Shown here piece by piece: positions 1 to 7,838 of a stretch of DNA of 64,000 nt; the first letter of the stretch is position 1; every line of letters starts with the position of its first letter. The stretch is from Phyllobacterium chamaecytisi (lineage in GTDB: Bacteria > Pseudomonadota > Alphaproteobacteria > Rhizobiales > Rhizobiaceae): contig NZ_JAIQWW010000007.1 in assembly GCF_020164455.1 (NCBI RefSeq), forward strand, positions 186,001 through 250,000, read 5' to 3'. Below the pieces are notes generated by a model. That model saw only the letters and a list, made by a program, of their open reading frames with translations, was not told the origin of the DNA and ran no database searches. A program made the position numbers and the translations under genes.

Positions 1-185
1 TCGATGGCGAACTGGTAGCGAAATCCGTCAGCGAGACACCTTCGAATTTCGACGTGGGCGACCGCGTCTTCCACATCAAGTTCGGCAACGGCAATGTCTC
101 GTCGATCGAAGGCAACAAGCTGACGATCGATTTCGACAAGGCCGGGCAAAAACGCGTACTGGACAGCTTTGTGAAGGGCATTTGA
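1..185 (+). CDS. uvrD: UvrD/PcrA-type DNA helicase II, C-terminal end (5' part outside window)
   Basis: The frame opens at base 3 and stops with TGA at 183-185, giving the last 60 residues of a protein that starts left of the window. The tail contains the FDVGDRVFHIKFGNG stretch followed by a short beta-rich segment (LTIDFDKAGQKRVLDSF). That is the Tudor-like C-terminal module of UvrD/PcrA superfamily 1 helicases, which in this family contacts RNA polymerase during repair. The helicase motor domains are not visible, so the call rests on this tail alone. It converges with the antitoxin gene on the other strand, with only 5 bases between the two stops. Confidence 0.75.
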   Translation, partial: DGELVAKSVSETPSNFDVGDRVFHIKFGNGNVSSIEGNKLTIDFDKAGQKRVLDSFVKGI

Positions 186-190
186 GAGAC

Positions 191-613
191 CTAACCAGCC
201 AAATCGTCTAGAGTTACGTTTAGGAGCTCTGCAATGCGCTTCATAACGGACAGCGAACCGTCCTTAGCTCCATTTTCAATTTCAGATAGATAGGGCTGAG
301 AGATTCCGGCGGCCCGCGCCAAGGCCACAGCAGTCATACCGCGCCATTTCCGAAAGACGCGTATCGGGTTTTGGCCAGCCACCAAAGCCGACACAACATC
401 TTCGGGGAAAGTTTCCTCTTCACCGCTCATGATTCGCGCACGAATGTCCAGCGCTTCTGCAAGCTCCTTTAAAGCCTCGCTATTTGCTTCCAACAAAGTA
501 ACATCCAGACGCGAAATGATATCTTTTATCGCGATAAAATCGCCTTCTGCGATCATTGCATACCGCTGATCACTGCCCGGCGGCGTAATGTAACTTACCT
601 TCAGATCGCCCAT
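191..613 (-). CDS. XRE-family antitoxin of a type II toxin-antitoxin pair
   Basis: A 140-residue protein. The C-terminal half is a classic helix-turn-helix: FRKWRGMTAVALARAAGIS then QPYLSEIENG, roughly residues 85-125. The N-terminal half resembles the extra domain of antitoxins paired with RelE/HigB-like toxins. The reading frame extends upstream to 652, but the ATG at 613 is preferred because GAAGGAAG lies a few bases before it. An ATG at 631 overlaps the toxin stop (ATGATTGA) and is the alternative. It lies immediately downstream of the toxin gene, so the order is toxin first, as in higBA. Expected roles are to neutralise the toxin and autorepress the operon. The pairing is inferred from order and fold; the cognate DNA site is not proven. 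Confidence 0.8.
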   Translation of the reverse strand: MGDLKVSYITPPGSDQRYAMIAEGDFIAIKDIISRLDVTLLEANSEALKELAEALDIRARIMSGEEETFPEDVVSALVAGQNPIRVFRKWRGMTAVALARAAGISQPYLSEIENGAKDGSLSVMKRIAELLNVTLDDLAG

Positions 614-623
614 TTCACTTCCT

Positions 624-878
624 TCAATCATAAACGCCGCCACGAGGCCCAATTTTTACAATTGTCAGCACGTTACCGCTCTCATCAAAAATGATGCGCC
701 AATCCCCAACCCGCAAACGCTTCAAACCCAACCCGTGCAACACTTTTACATTGTTCTGTAAACTGGTCGGATCATTCGCATAGGTCCGAATTTTCAACAG
801 TATCCGCTCAGCTTCATTTCGCGGAATGGACCGCAAAAATTGGGATGCCTGTTTGCTATAAGCGATACTCTTCGTCAT
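624..878 (-). CDS. RelE/ParE-superfamily toxin
   Basis: An 84-residue basic protein. The pattern fits RelE/HigB-like toxins: an N-terminal helix pair (SKQASQFLRSIPRNEAERIL), a central VKVLHGLGLKRLRVGDWRII strand block with conserved Arg residues, and a C-terminal GPRGGVYD. RelE-type members cleave mRNA on the ribosome; ParE-type members poison gyrase. The sequence does not decide which applies here. The ATG at 878 is chosen over the in-frame TTG at 890. No clear Shine-Dalgarno precedes it, so translation may be weak or near-leaderless. The antitoxin gene follows directly downstream, and a short palindrome sits upstream. Confidence 0.8.
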   Translation of the reverse strand: MTKSIAYSKQASQFLRSIPRNEAERILLKIRTYANDPTSLQNNVKVLHGLGLKRLRVGDWRIIFDESGNVLTIVKIGPRGGVYD

Positions 879-884
879 AAATAT

Positions 885-900
885 TACCAATAGCTATAAA
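885..900 (-). promoter_or_regulatory. Candidate operator upstream of the toxin-antitoxin pair
   Basis: ATAGCTAT, a perfect 8-bp palindrome at 890-897, lies 12 bases before the toxin ATG in AT-rich DNA. XRE-type antitoxins commonly autorepress through short palindromes at this position. This is an inference from position and symmetry only. Confidence 0.3.
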
Positions 901-939
901 ATGCAAGGAGATTTGAATATCGACTACTTGGCGCGTTCT

Positions 940-1593
940 TCAACCAATCGCACGCTGCCTGTTCAGCTGGAAAAGTCCCCCGCCCTTCACTCTCGCCTTG
1001 AACGTTTCCATGTCCCACGCTGGTCCCGGATCAGACTTTCGGCCGGGGGCGATATCATCATGACCCATGATATCCTCGATGGCATATTCGCGGCTGATGG
1101 CTTGCGCTAGGGCAATCACGGTCTCGATCTGCGCGGTGGTGAAGACTTCCCAGCCGCAATCGGGCACACCGAACTTATGGCGGGCTTCGATGACTTTCGA
1201 CCGATCAACCGCGGCTCCAGTCCACGACACCCAGCCTCCAGCACGCTTACCAAGCGGTCCCCAGTTTTCGATTTCTATGCCGATAGCCGAATTGTTCAAT
1301 CCCGAATATCTGGTACCGCCCTTGCCCGTCCACTGGCTCTTGCCGGCATGCCACGCGATAACATTGAATGGCACGCATTGCGTGACTGACCCATCGCGGC
1401 GGACAACGAGATGTGCCGAGACATTGGCCGTTTTTTGCGAAAAATACCTGGCGATATCGGCGTCCGGTCCGCTCGCGGTATAGTGAATGATCAGAAACTT
1501 GGCGTCCAATTCGCCGCCAATGTTAGGCGAACCGACGAAATTCACATTCGATGCACCAGCTCCAAGCCGGTGGTTTTTAACGCGGAAATTCAT
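940..1593 (-). CDS. N-acetylmuramoyl-L-alanine amidase (Amidase_2 / PGRP fold)
   Basis: A 217-residue protein that should hydrolyse the amide bond between MurNAc and the stem peptide. The first zinc-ligand region is FLIIHYTASGP near residues 33-43. Further visible motifs are VSAHLVVRRDGSVTQCV, WHAGKSQW, the IGIEIEN strand, and a late MGHDDIAPGRKSDPG that supplies another His and the catalytic-site Asp. There is no clear signal peptide from the chosen start, so it resembles a phage endolysin or cytosolic AmpD-type enzyme more than an exported amidase. The ATG at 1593 is chosen because GAAGGG lies just upstream; the frame extends to 1635 without a better start. No phage genes surround it. Confidence 0.85.
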   Translation of the reverse strand: MNFRVKNHRLGAGASNVNFVGSPNIGGELDAKFLIIHYTASGPDADIARYFSQKTANVSAHLVVRRDGSVTQCVPFNVIAWHAGKSQWTGKGGTRYSGLNNSAIGIEIENWGPLGKRAGGWVSWTGAAVDRSKVIEARHKFGVPDCGWEVFTTAQIETVIALAQAISREYAIEDIMGHDDIAPGRKSDPGPAWDMETFKARVKGGGLFQLNRQRAIG

Positions 1594-1700
1594 GATCAAA
1601 CCCTTCAAATAAAAGCTTGATCCATCCTGCATCAAATAAGATTAAATTCCTATTAGTCAATAGTATAAGATTATTTGCCAAATCGCAAAAGCCAGAATGA

Positions 1701-2183
1701 TTACTCAGGCTTGCCTTTGGACCAGCTGACATTTCCCGCAAAGAGCGGGACCGTCGAGATGGACGTTTTGGCCGAGCCATCCTGAACCTGCGTGGCATGG
1801 GCAAGATAAATGAGCGTGTTGTTGGGCTTGTCGTAGATGCGCGTAATGACGAGCTTCTTCCAGATGAGGCTGGTGCGCTCGGAAAAAACCCGCTCGCCAC
1901 CTTCGCCAAGCTCGATATCAGCGATGGTTATAGGACCCGTCTGCTGACAGGAAATCGAGGCATTGGACGGATCCTCGAACCAGTTGCCTTTCTGCAGCCG
2001 GTCGATAATACCCCGCGAGAATGATGCGAGATGGCAGGTAACGCCTTGCACCTTCGGATCGGTGACCGCGTCGATGACGATGTCATTGCCGAGCCAGTCG
2101 ACACCGACCTTGCCAACTTCTTCGGCCTGAGCAGGTAGGACTGCGGCGCCTAGAAGGGCCAGTGCAGCAAGGGTGCGCTTCAT
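1701..2183 (-). CDS. creA: CreA family periplasmic protein
   Basis: A 160-residue protein with a Sec signal peptide (MKRTLAALALLGAAVLPAQA, cleaved before EEVGKVG). The mature part matches CreA: VGVDWLGNDIVIDAV, then VTCHLASFSRG, then DPSNASISCQQTGP, with the two conserved cysteines probably forming a disulfide. The role of CreA is not established despite its wide distribution. The ATG at 2183 is preceded by GGGAG; the frame runs further upstream to 2297, but that part is not signal-like. It appears to be a single gene between the amidase and a palindromic repeat. Confidence 0.88.
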   Translation of the reverse strand: MKRTLAALALLGAAVLPAQAEEVGKVGVDWLGNDIVIDAVTDPKVQGVTCHLASFSRGIIDRLQKGNWFEDPSNASISCQQTGPITIADIELGEGGERVFSERTSLIWKKLVITRIYDKPNNTLIYLAHATQVQDGSAKTSISTVPLFAGNVSWSKGKPE

Positions 2184-2268
2184 CAGAAAACTCCCGAGGG
2201 TTTGACGTTGGGGCAAAACACAGTTGGATACTGCGCGGAATGATTGCAAGCAAAACGGCGAGCGATGT

Positions 2269-2372
2269 TTAGAGCATTCCGTTTTTAATCGAGTCACTGC
2301 AATGCTCTAACTCTTTGTTTCTACGCAATTCCGGACGCAAAACCGGTCCCACTTTTGCTGGAATTGCTCTAA
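2269..2372. repeat. Full-length palindromic intergenic element, copy A
   Basis: A 104-bp element bounded by TTAGAGCA and TGCTCTAA. It has two halves: a left half (AGAGCATT ... AATGCTCT) and a right half (CGCAATTCCGGAC ... GGAATTGCTCTAA), each able to fold. Copies B (18558-18614) and C (42691-42742) carry only the right half. Its right end supplies the TAG stop codon of the neighbouring acyltransferase gene (2369-2371). It resembles the RIME/BRU-RS-type small palindromes of Rhizobiales genomes; that class assignment is from memory. Confidence 0.75.
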
Positions 2373-3001
2373 CGTTCCCATTTCGCCAGGAAATCCTCGA
2401 TGCCAAGTGACTGGATGTCGGGGATGGCTTCGAATAGCGTTTCCGGAGGCCAGTCCCACCAGGCAAGGCGCTGCAGCCGCGCGGCAATTTCTTCGGGGAA
2501 GCGACGGCGGATCAGCCGGGCCGGATTGCCTGCGACGATCGTATAGGGTGCGACATTCCTGGTCACGACCGCGTTGGCGCCAATGACTGCGCCATGACCA
2601 ATCTGGATTGCAGGCATTATCACCGCGCCATGCCCGATCCACACATCATGGCCGATCCCGACGCGTTTCGCTTGCCGGCGCGCGCGAAAGACGTTGTCGA
2701 TGCCTTGGTATTTGAAGAACTCGTTTGGCCGGTAGCTGATCTTGTGCGTCGTCAGCCGCTCCATCGGGTGTTCGAGTGCGTTGATGCGAACGTTCGCTGC
2801 AATCGAGCAAAACCGCCCGATATCGGCATAGATTCCCTCGCTGTGCCGTTCGAAATAGGTAAAATCACCGGCTGTCACATCGCGCAGGACAACGCGCTCA
2901 CCAACTTCGGTATACTTGCCGAGCTTGACGCCTTTCAGCTGCGCGGATGGATGGATGCGCGGCTGGTCATTCTGGAAGCGCGGATCGTCGTTATCGGCCA
3001 T
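2369..3001 (-). CDS. Left-handed beta-helix (hexapeptide repeat) acyltransferase, phosphonate-associated subtype
   Basis: A 210-residue protein. Hexapeptide repeats run through most of it: IHPSAQLKGVKLGKYTEVG at the start, and GIGHDVWIGHGAVIMPAIQIGHGAVIGANAVV near residues 115-150, with the acetyltransferase His in the WIGHGA turn. The C-terminal PARLIRRRFPEE and LAWWDWP stretches match the hexapeptide transferase family often encoded with phosphonate (phn) genes. No phn genes are nearby, so the substrate is open; xenobiotic (CatB-like) acetyl transfer is the alternative. The ATG at 3001 is chosen over an in-frame TTG at 3025. The stop codon lies within the right end of palindromic repeat copy A. 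Confidence 0.8.
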   Translation of the reverse strand: MADNDDPRFQNDQPRIHPSAQLKGVKLGKYTEVGERVVLRDVTAGDFTYFERHSEGIYADIGRFCSIAANVRINALEHPMERLTTHKISYRPNEFFKYQGIDNVFRARRQAKRVGIGHDVWIGHGAVIMPAIQIGHGAVIGANAVVTRNVAPYTIVAGNPARLIRRRFPEEIAARLQRLAWWDWPPETLFEAIPDIQSLGIEDFLAKWER

Positions 3002-3197
3002 GATCTTTCTCAATTGTTCAGCCAACTCTTTTGCACAAAAAGTGAATCCGAGCCAGATCCGTCAATAAAATCAAGTCGGTCTGGCTGCCCAGTCCTCAAT
3101 TCACACGAATTTTGCAAGAATGCGGGCAAGGCGAGCCATTAAGGGTAAATCGGCTAGCTGGTGTCGAGCGCCAAAAAAATATGAGATAGTACCTGGC

Positions 3198-3602
3198 ATG
3201 TCCAATGCTGCTGAAACCGATCATCACTTGCGCCGCGCCTTGATGAGCGTTCTATGCGGCAAGCTGCTTGCAGTCCTGAGCTTTGGCCGGCGCATCGAAA
3301 GCATCATTGTCACCGACCACCCCTCATTGAAAAGCGCGCCCGTCGATTTTGGCCCCGGCGGCTTTGCGAGCTTGTCGTTCGATGAGCGAACTTTCGCGGA
3401 ATTCTGCGGCTATATCGCCGGGGCGCAGGTATCGGGAAGCAGCCTGAAGCCATCCGATTTTCCCGATGCTGAAAGGCAGGCCTTCGCACGCGCCGAGAAA
3501 ATCCTCGCCCGTTTCGGCGATGAAAAAATGGAATTGCTGATCGGGAAACTATGCGGCGTGCGCGAGCATGGCACGTATCCCTTGCGGTCGTTGACGAGTT
3601 GA
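3198..3602 (+). CDS. Conserved hypothetical protein
   Basis: A 134-residue soluble protein that I do not recognise. From the chosen ATG it begins MSNAAETDHHLRRALMSV. It is predicted to be mostly helical at the N terminus, with a glycine-rich FGPGGFASLSFDE turn in the middle and a basic C-terminal third (FARAEKILARFGDEKMELLIGKLCG). There are no signal peptide, membrane segments or recognisable catalytic motifs. The frame opens 26 codons earlier at 3120, but that part overlaps the upstream promoter region and looks non-coding. It stands alone between the acyltransferase and a small membrane-protein gene. Confidence 0.55.
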   Translation: MSNAAETDHHLRRALMSVLCGKLLAVLSFGRRIESIIVTDHPSLKSAPVDFGPGGFASLSFDERTFAEFCGYIAGAQVSGSSLKPSDFPDAERQAFARAEKILARFGDEKMELLIGKLCGVREHGTYPLRSLTS

Positions 3603-3747
3603 AAACGATGGCTCGCCGTCTATTCGCGTCCGACAAACGCCTGAGCCGGGAGAGGTCCGTATTTGCTTGGTCTTTCATTGTCAGACGACCGTGACAAGTC
3701 CCCGTCACTTGTTTGCATAAACCCCACCGAAATCCTATAATCCAACA

Positions 3748-3909
3748 ATGAAAACGTCATCCTCCATCAGCACACCGAGAATGGTGCTATATGCTGCCCT
3801 TGCCCTTGCGGCATCCGTAGGTTCGGGGCTCACCTTTGCTGCATGGTTCAACAAGGGCGATTCCATCTTCCTTTCCCTCATCAATGCGGGATTGGCCTGG
3901 TGTATGTAG
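3748..3909 (+). CDS. Small single-pass membrane or exported protein
   Basis: A 53-residue reading frame beginning MKTSSSISTPRMVLYAALAL. A hydrophobic segment covers residues 13-31, followed by FAAWFNKGDSIFLSLINAG and a short C terminus. It ends 28 bases before the SCO1-like gene on the same strand, so the two are probably co-transcribed. The position suggests a role alongside cytochrome oxidase copper delivery, but nothing in the sequence shows this. Its shortness makes the call moderate. Confidence 0.5.
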   Translation: MKTSSSISTPRMVLYAALALAASVGSGLTFAAWFNKGDSIFLSLINAGLAWCM

Positions 3910-3937
3910 ACGCTTGGCAGTCCCTGAGTAATCATCC

Positions 3938-4527
3938 ATGAACAAACGTCTGCTGCCTTTTTTGATCGTGGCGATTGCACTTCTTGCCGGGGCTGCGGGC
4001 TGGATCACCTTCCAGTCGTCACGCCAGACGACGACCGGCAATCAGGGGCGTTCGGCACCTCCTTCCAGCTTACGACGATGAACGGCGAACTGATCACGGA
4101 GGCGGCATTCCGGCAAAAGCCATCCGCCATATTCTTTGGCTTCACCCATTGCCCGGAAGTCTGTCCGACGACATTGTTCGAGCTTGACGGCTGGCTCAAG
4201 AAACTCGGCACGGAGGGCGCGGACGTCAACGCCTATTTCGTCACGGTGGACCCCGAACGGGACACTGTCCCCGTCATGAAATCCTATGTCAGCAACGTGT
4301 CTGACCGAATCACAGGCGTGACAGGCGATCCCGACAAGATCGCGGCGATGCTGAAGGGCTATAGCGTCTTTGCGCGCAAGGTCCCTGTCGAAGGCAGCGA
4401 CTATACGATGGACCACACCGCCTCGATCTTTCTTCTCGACAGCAAAGGCCGTTTCTTCGGCACCATTGCCTATGGCGAAAATCCTGATACGGCTGTCGAG
4501 AAACTGAAACGCCTCGCCAAAAGCTAG
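3938..4527 (+). pseudogene. SCO1/SenC copper chaperone, disrupted by a single-base frameshift
   Basis: The N-terminal part starts at ATG 3938 (MNKRLLPFLIVAIALLAGAAGW, a membrane anchor) and reaches TGA at 4079-4081. The rest, from MNGELITEAAFRQKPS to LKRLAKS, continues in the next frame from 4078 to 4527. It carries the copper-binding CPEVC motif after FGFTHC and the distal DHTASIFLLD histidine, as in SCO proteins that metallate the CuA centre of cytochrome c oxidase. Adding one base in the GGGG run at 4045-4048 restores a single 196-residue protein of normal SCO length. So either the gene is broken, or one G is missing from the assembly. A truncated product from 4078 would lack the membrane anchor and is unlikely to be functional. 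Confidence 0.8.
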
Positions 4528-4587
4528 GTCTGTCGTATTCACGCCTGACATGAACTCGACACACCCTAGAGCAGAGAACTTGTTTGA

Positions 4588-5472
4588 ATGACCACCCAGA
4601 CCCGCCTTTTCGTTACCGCCGGCAAGATCGAAGCCGAGCGCATCTTCACCATGCTCGAACGTGAATTCGAAGAGGACGGACTGCCGGTCTCCAACGCCGA
4701 AATCGACGAGGATCGTGAAATATTCGAGGTTTCGGTCTATACATTCGAGCCCGACGAAATCGAGACACGCATTCGCGATGTTCTCGGCAGCGACACCTTC
4801 GGGCTTGAATTGAAGCGTGAACAGGTGCCGGACATCGATTGGGTCGCGCATTCGCTGGAAGGGTTGAAGCCGGTGCGCGCGGGACGCTTTTTCGTGCATG
4901 GCTCGCATGATCGCGACAAACGCCGCATCAATGACCTTGGTATCGAAATCGATGCGGGGCAGGCGTTCGGTACAGGCCACCACGGCACCACTTCGGGTTG
5001 TCTCGACATGATCAGCCAGGTGATCCGGCGCGAACATCCGCGCAATGCGCTTGACCTTGGAACGGGCAGCGCAGTCCTCGCCATCGGCATCGCCAAGCTT
5101 GCGCCTATCCGGATTCTGGCAACGGATATCGATCCGGTCGCAGTCGCGGTGGCGCAGGAGAATGTGGTGAAGAACGGCGTGGCCGCCCGGATACAGACCG
5201 AAACCGCAACGGGGTTTCATCACCCTGCAATGCGCGCCGCCGCGCCCTTCGATCTCATCGTCGCGAACATCCTTGCGCGGCCGTTGATGCAGCTTGCTCC
5301 CGAGATGCGCAAACACCTCGCCTGGGGTGGTTCGCTCATCCTCTCGGGCATTCTCGAAACGCAACGGGAAAAGGTCCTCGCCGCCTACCGCGTCCAGGGC
5401 CTGTTTCATATCAACACACTGCGCCGCGAGGGCTGGGTTACGCTGCATCTGAAAGCTAAAGCAACGTACTAG
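4588..5472 (+). CDS. prmA: Ribosomal protein L11 methyltransferase
   Basis: A 294-residue SAM-dependent methyltransferase that trimethylates ribosomal protein L11. The N-terminal substrate-recognition domain covers about residues 1-110. Then come the family-typical [10 protein letters not shown] segment (residues 125-135), motif [17 protein letters not shown] near residue 158, an acidic ATDIDP ribose-binding end of strand 2, and VANILARPL. Length and motif order match PrmA. It begins 60 bases after the SCO1-like gene; that pairing may be co-transcription. No unusual features were seen. Confidence 0.95.
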   Translation: MTTQTRLFVTAGKIEAERIFTMLEREFEEDGLPVSNAEIDEDREIFEVSVYTFEPDEIETRIRDVLGSDTFGLELKREQVPDIDWVAHSLEGLKPVRAGRFFVHGSHDRDKRRINDLGIEIDAGQAFGTGHHGTTSGCLDMISQVIRREHPRNALDLGTGSAVLAIGIAKLAPIRILATDIDPVAVAVAQENVVKNGVAARIQTETATGFHHPAMRAAAPFDLIVANILARPLMQLAPEMRKHLAWGGSLILSGILETQREKVLAAYRVQGLFHINTLRREGWVTLHLKAKATY

Positions 5473-5556
5473 AGCTTTTTCGGAGCGGCATTCTCAAATT
5501 CCAATTGACAGCCGTGATCGATTATAGGAATATATTCTTTTTAAAGGATTTATTTC

Positions 5557-6858
5557 ATGAGGGATTACGAATATGACTTGTCCCGAGTTAATCACACCAG
5601 ATACCGCGTTGAAGAAGCCGCCGCCGAATTGAAAGCGATGCGGCAGGCACCACCCAATTCCTATCTGCCGAAGGATATCCGGGGAGCAGAACTTGGCTAC
5701 GATTTCTGGCGTAGTAGGCTGCGTATCACGGAGGATATTTTACGAAGGTTTCACCCTGACCAGCCACGCGTACCTGCGGGAAATCCGGATGGCGGACAAT
5801 GGACCGATGGAGGTGGAGGTTTTGGCTCGGGCCGATCCAGCCCATCTGTCGATCCGATCAAAACCGGCGCTACACCGGCTCGTCCGCGTAGCAACAGCGA
5901 TCTTGTCAAACCCGCATCAGATTCAGATCAAGGGCAGCACCGCAATCTTGAATTCAACGAAAATCAGAAGGCTGAGCTCCGAAGGACGATCGGCAGCGGA
6001 AAAGGAGCGTATGTCGAAGCGTACAAATATCTGCATCAACAAGTTCAAAATCGTCTGCAAACGCCTGGTTTGAGCATTGCAGAGCGCAAAGAATTGGAAG
6101 CGAAGGAGTTCTGGCTGCGCAAGGCAGGAGAGATCAACGCCGACGATCCGAACAGTCAGGGCAACTTCTTCATTCGCAGCGTCACAGGAAATGGTTTGCG
6201 CTTTGACGACAGACCGGCAGATCCCGAGAAGATACAGGAAAACTCCAACCGCATTGGTGCGTTTGTGATGCGAAATGTTCTGACGAAAGGCAAGATGCCA
6301 TCAATGCAAGGAATCATTGCAAACGATGCGCTTTCGGTAACAGGCCCAAAAGACGGACACCAAACGATCGGTGGCTGGGGCGGCTCATTCAACTATTGGG
6401 ATATGCCTTTATCAGCAACGCCGGGTGATACCGTGGGCTACCGCATTTCGAAAGATCCCGCTGAATATGAGAAATTCATTTCGGTGAACGCCAAGGCTCT
6501 TGCCGATACCGTTCGCAAATTCCGGCTCGATCAATACCCGGAAAATTCCGCCGAAGCGATATTGCAAGGACTAAACGCGCAGGTGCCGGCAAGAACCAAA
6601 CTTGAAATCATCGATCGCGCACTTGACGGAATCAACGGTGAGCGCGGAGGATTTGCGGGAGATCCTTATGATATCGATGGCTATCACCCGCGTTTTGACG
6701 ACGATGATGACAATGTGATCGGCTGGTTTTCACGGGATAAGCATCTCAAACAAATCGATGTCACCGACCGCGCAAAAATCAACGAGCTCAACACGCGTTA
6801 CCACATTCGGCAAAACAAGGGAGAATTTCACTCCTGGCAAAATGCGGATGATGATTGA
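5557..6858 (+). CDS. Polymorphic-toxin-like protein with a VPAGNPDGGQWT linker motif
   Basis: A 433-residue protein of unknown activity. Residues 1-68 are charged and helical. Residues 69-86 hold RVPAGNPDGGQWTDGGG, a linker motif found in many Rhizobiales proteins just before variable C-terminal domains. A low-complexity Ser/Pro-rich stretch follows to about 125. The C-terminal region (about 130-433) contains a helical segment (YKYLHQQVQNRLQ) and a GGWGGSFNYWDMPL stretch, and ends in an acidic tail (FDDDDDN). No signal peptide is visible. A small exported protein follows after a hairpin, which suggests an effector and immunity arrangement. That function is inference; the catalytic residues are unknown. 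Confidence 0.6.
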   Translation: MRDYEYDLSRVNHTRYRVEEAAAELKAMRQAPPNSYLPKDIRGAELGYDFWRSRLRITEDILRRFHPDQPRVPAGNPDGGQWTDGGGGFGSGRSSPSVDPIKTGATPARPRSNSDLVKPASDSDQGQHRNLEFNENQKAELRRTIGSGKGAYVEAYKYLHQQVQNRLQTPGLSIAERKELEAKEFWLRKAGEINADDPNSQGNFFIRSVTGNGLRFDDRPADPEKIQENSNRIGAFVMRNVLTKGKMPSMQGIIANDALSVTGPKDGHQTIGGWGGSFNYWDMPLSATPGDTVGYRISKDPAEYEKFISVNAKALADTVRKFRLDQYPENSAEAILQGLNAQVPARTKLEIIDRALDGINGERGGFAGDPYDIDGYHPRFDDDDDNVIGWFSRDKHLKQIDVTDRAKINELNTRYHIRQNKGEFHSWQNADDD

Positions 6859-6869
6859 AAGCCTCAACT

Positions 6870-6906
6870 ACGACGAACGTTGCATTGTCCGCGCAACGTT
6901 CGTCGT
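6870..6906 (+). other. Perfect 14-bp hairpin between the toxin-like gene and its partner
   Basis: ACGACGAACGTTGC at 6870-6883 pairs exactly with GCAACGTTCGTCGT at 6893-6906 around a 9-base loop. It starts 12 bases after the toxin-like stop codon. No U-run follows, so it is more likely an mRNA-stabilising or processing hairpin than a strong terminator. Confidence 0.6.
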
Positions 6907-6938
6907 TCAAATTACAATTGTATCCTTGGGGAACCCCA

Positions 6939-7655
6939 ATGCCGAAAAATCTGGCCGCCCCCCTCTATATGCTGATCATGTTCGCCTTCGGAACCGCGTC
7001 CTTTTGCAGCGTCGCGATGGCTGCCGACGACTACCCGTGCAAGCCGGAGGGTGATATCAGGTCCGCTTGGTACAGAATACAGAATATGGACCCGGTATAT
7101 CTCGTTTACCGCCGACTGGAAGGTGGGCAGCAGGCTTTTAACATTCCCTATGCTTATCTTTTTTCCAGACCAACACCTGAAGGCGTAAACTGTTATCAGG
7201 ATGGTTTTGACTTCGCCTTTTGGATGCCGACCCTCGCGCCCTCAAAGAAGGAAGCATTCTATGCCAGTGGATGGCCTCCTGAAGAACTGGATCCTCCGGA
7301 CGGGTCTCATCTTATTCGCGTCCCCTACGTTCGAGTCATTCCGGACGGAGAGGATACCCCGGGATTTCCGTTCTCAAGCATTGAATTTGAAATGGATATG
7401 TACAAGGAACGCATCCCTTTCGAGAGCGCGTTGACGCGAATTACGCCTCTCGATTTTTGGCTCCAAACTTATGTGAACGTGGAAGAAGAAGCGCTTCTCG
7501 AATGCCTCAGCCTCAGCGAAGGATGCGAGTTTACTTTCTATTTTAGAGATTTGAAGCTTGCCGTGCAGGGATCCTTTGCAAAAGATAAGCTCTCGCAATG
7601 GAAAGCGATCAAAGACGGCACCCGCACTTTGCTCGAACGCTGGATGGTGAGGTAG
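6939..7655 (+). CDS. Exported protein, candidate periplasmic partner or immunity protein
   Basis: A 238-residue protein with a clear Sec signal peptide (hydrophobic LAAPLYMLIMFAFGTASF, cleavage near VAMA-ADDYPC). Several cysteines follow (DDYPCKPEG, GVNCYQDG, LLECLSLSEGCEF), compatible with periplasmic disulfides. It is rich in aromatic and acidic residues, and no family is recognised. The start at 6939 has GGGGA just upstream; the open frame begins at 6855 but would put 28 residues before the signal peptide. It follows the VPAGNPDGGQWT protein on the same strand. If that protein is a toxin acting outside the cytoplasm, an exported partner is what an immunity gene would look like. This remains inference. 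Confidence 0.55.
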   Translation: MPKNLAAPLYMLIMFAFGTASFCSVAMAADDYPCKPEGDIRSAWYRIQNMDPVYLVYRRLEGGQQAFNIPYAYLFSRPTPEGVNCYQDGFDFAFWMPTLAPSKKEAFYASGWPPEELDPPDGSHLIRVPYVRVIPDGEDTPGFPFSSIEFEMDMYKERIPFESALTRITPLDFWLQTYVNVEEEALLECLSLSEGCEFTFYFRDLKLAVQGSFAKDKLSQWKAIKDGTRTLLERWMVR

Positions 7656-7838
7656 CAATCCAATGTTCGTCCAGGACAAGCATCTGAACCCCGATTAAAC
7701 GGTTGCCAAATGCACTCCTCCATTGCGCGCCTGAAAACGGGAGGCTAGTTTCGACCCTATCGTTGGGCACATGATCCTTGTTCAAAAAATCGCAAAGATT
7801 TTTGGGGTCGTACGCTAAGCAAAGAGGTCCAGATTCCC

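Noticed and set aside
901-1110. A 69-codon frame opposite the amidase
   Set aside because: Antisense shadow of the amidase gene, despite an AAGGAG-like stretch near its start.
4042-5448. A 468-codon open frame opposite sco1 and prmA
   Set aside because: Antisense to two recognisable genes and without domain signals.
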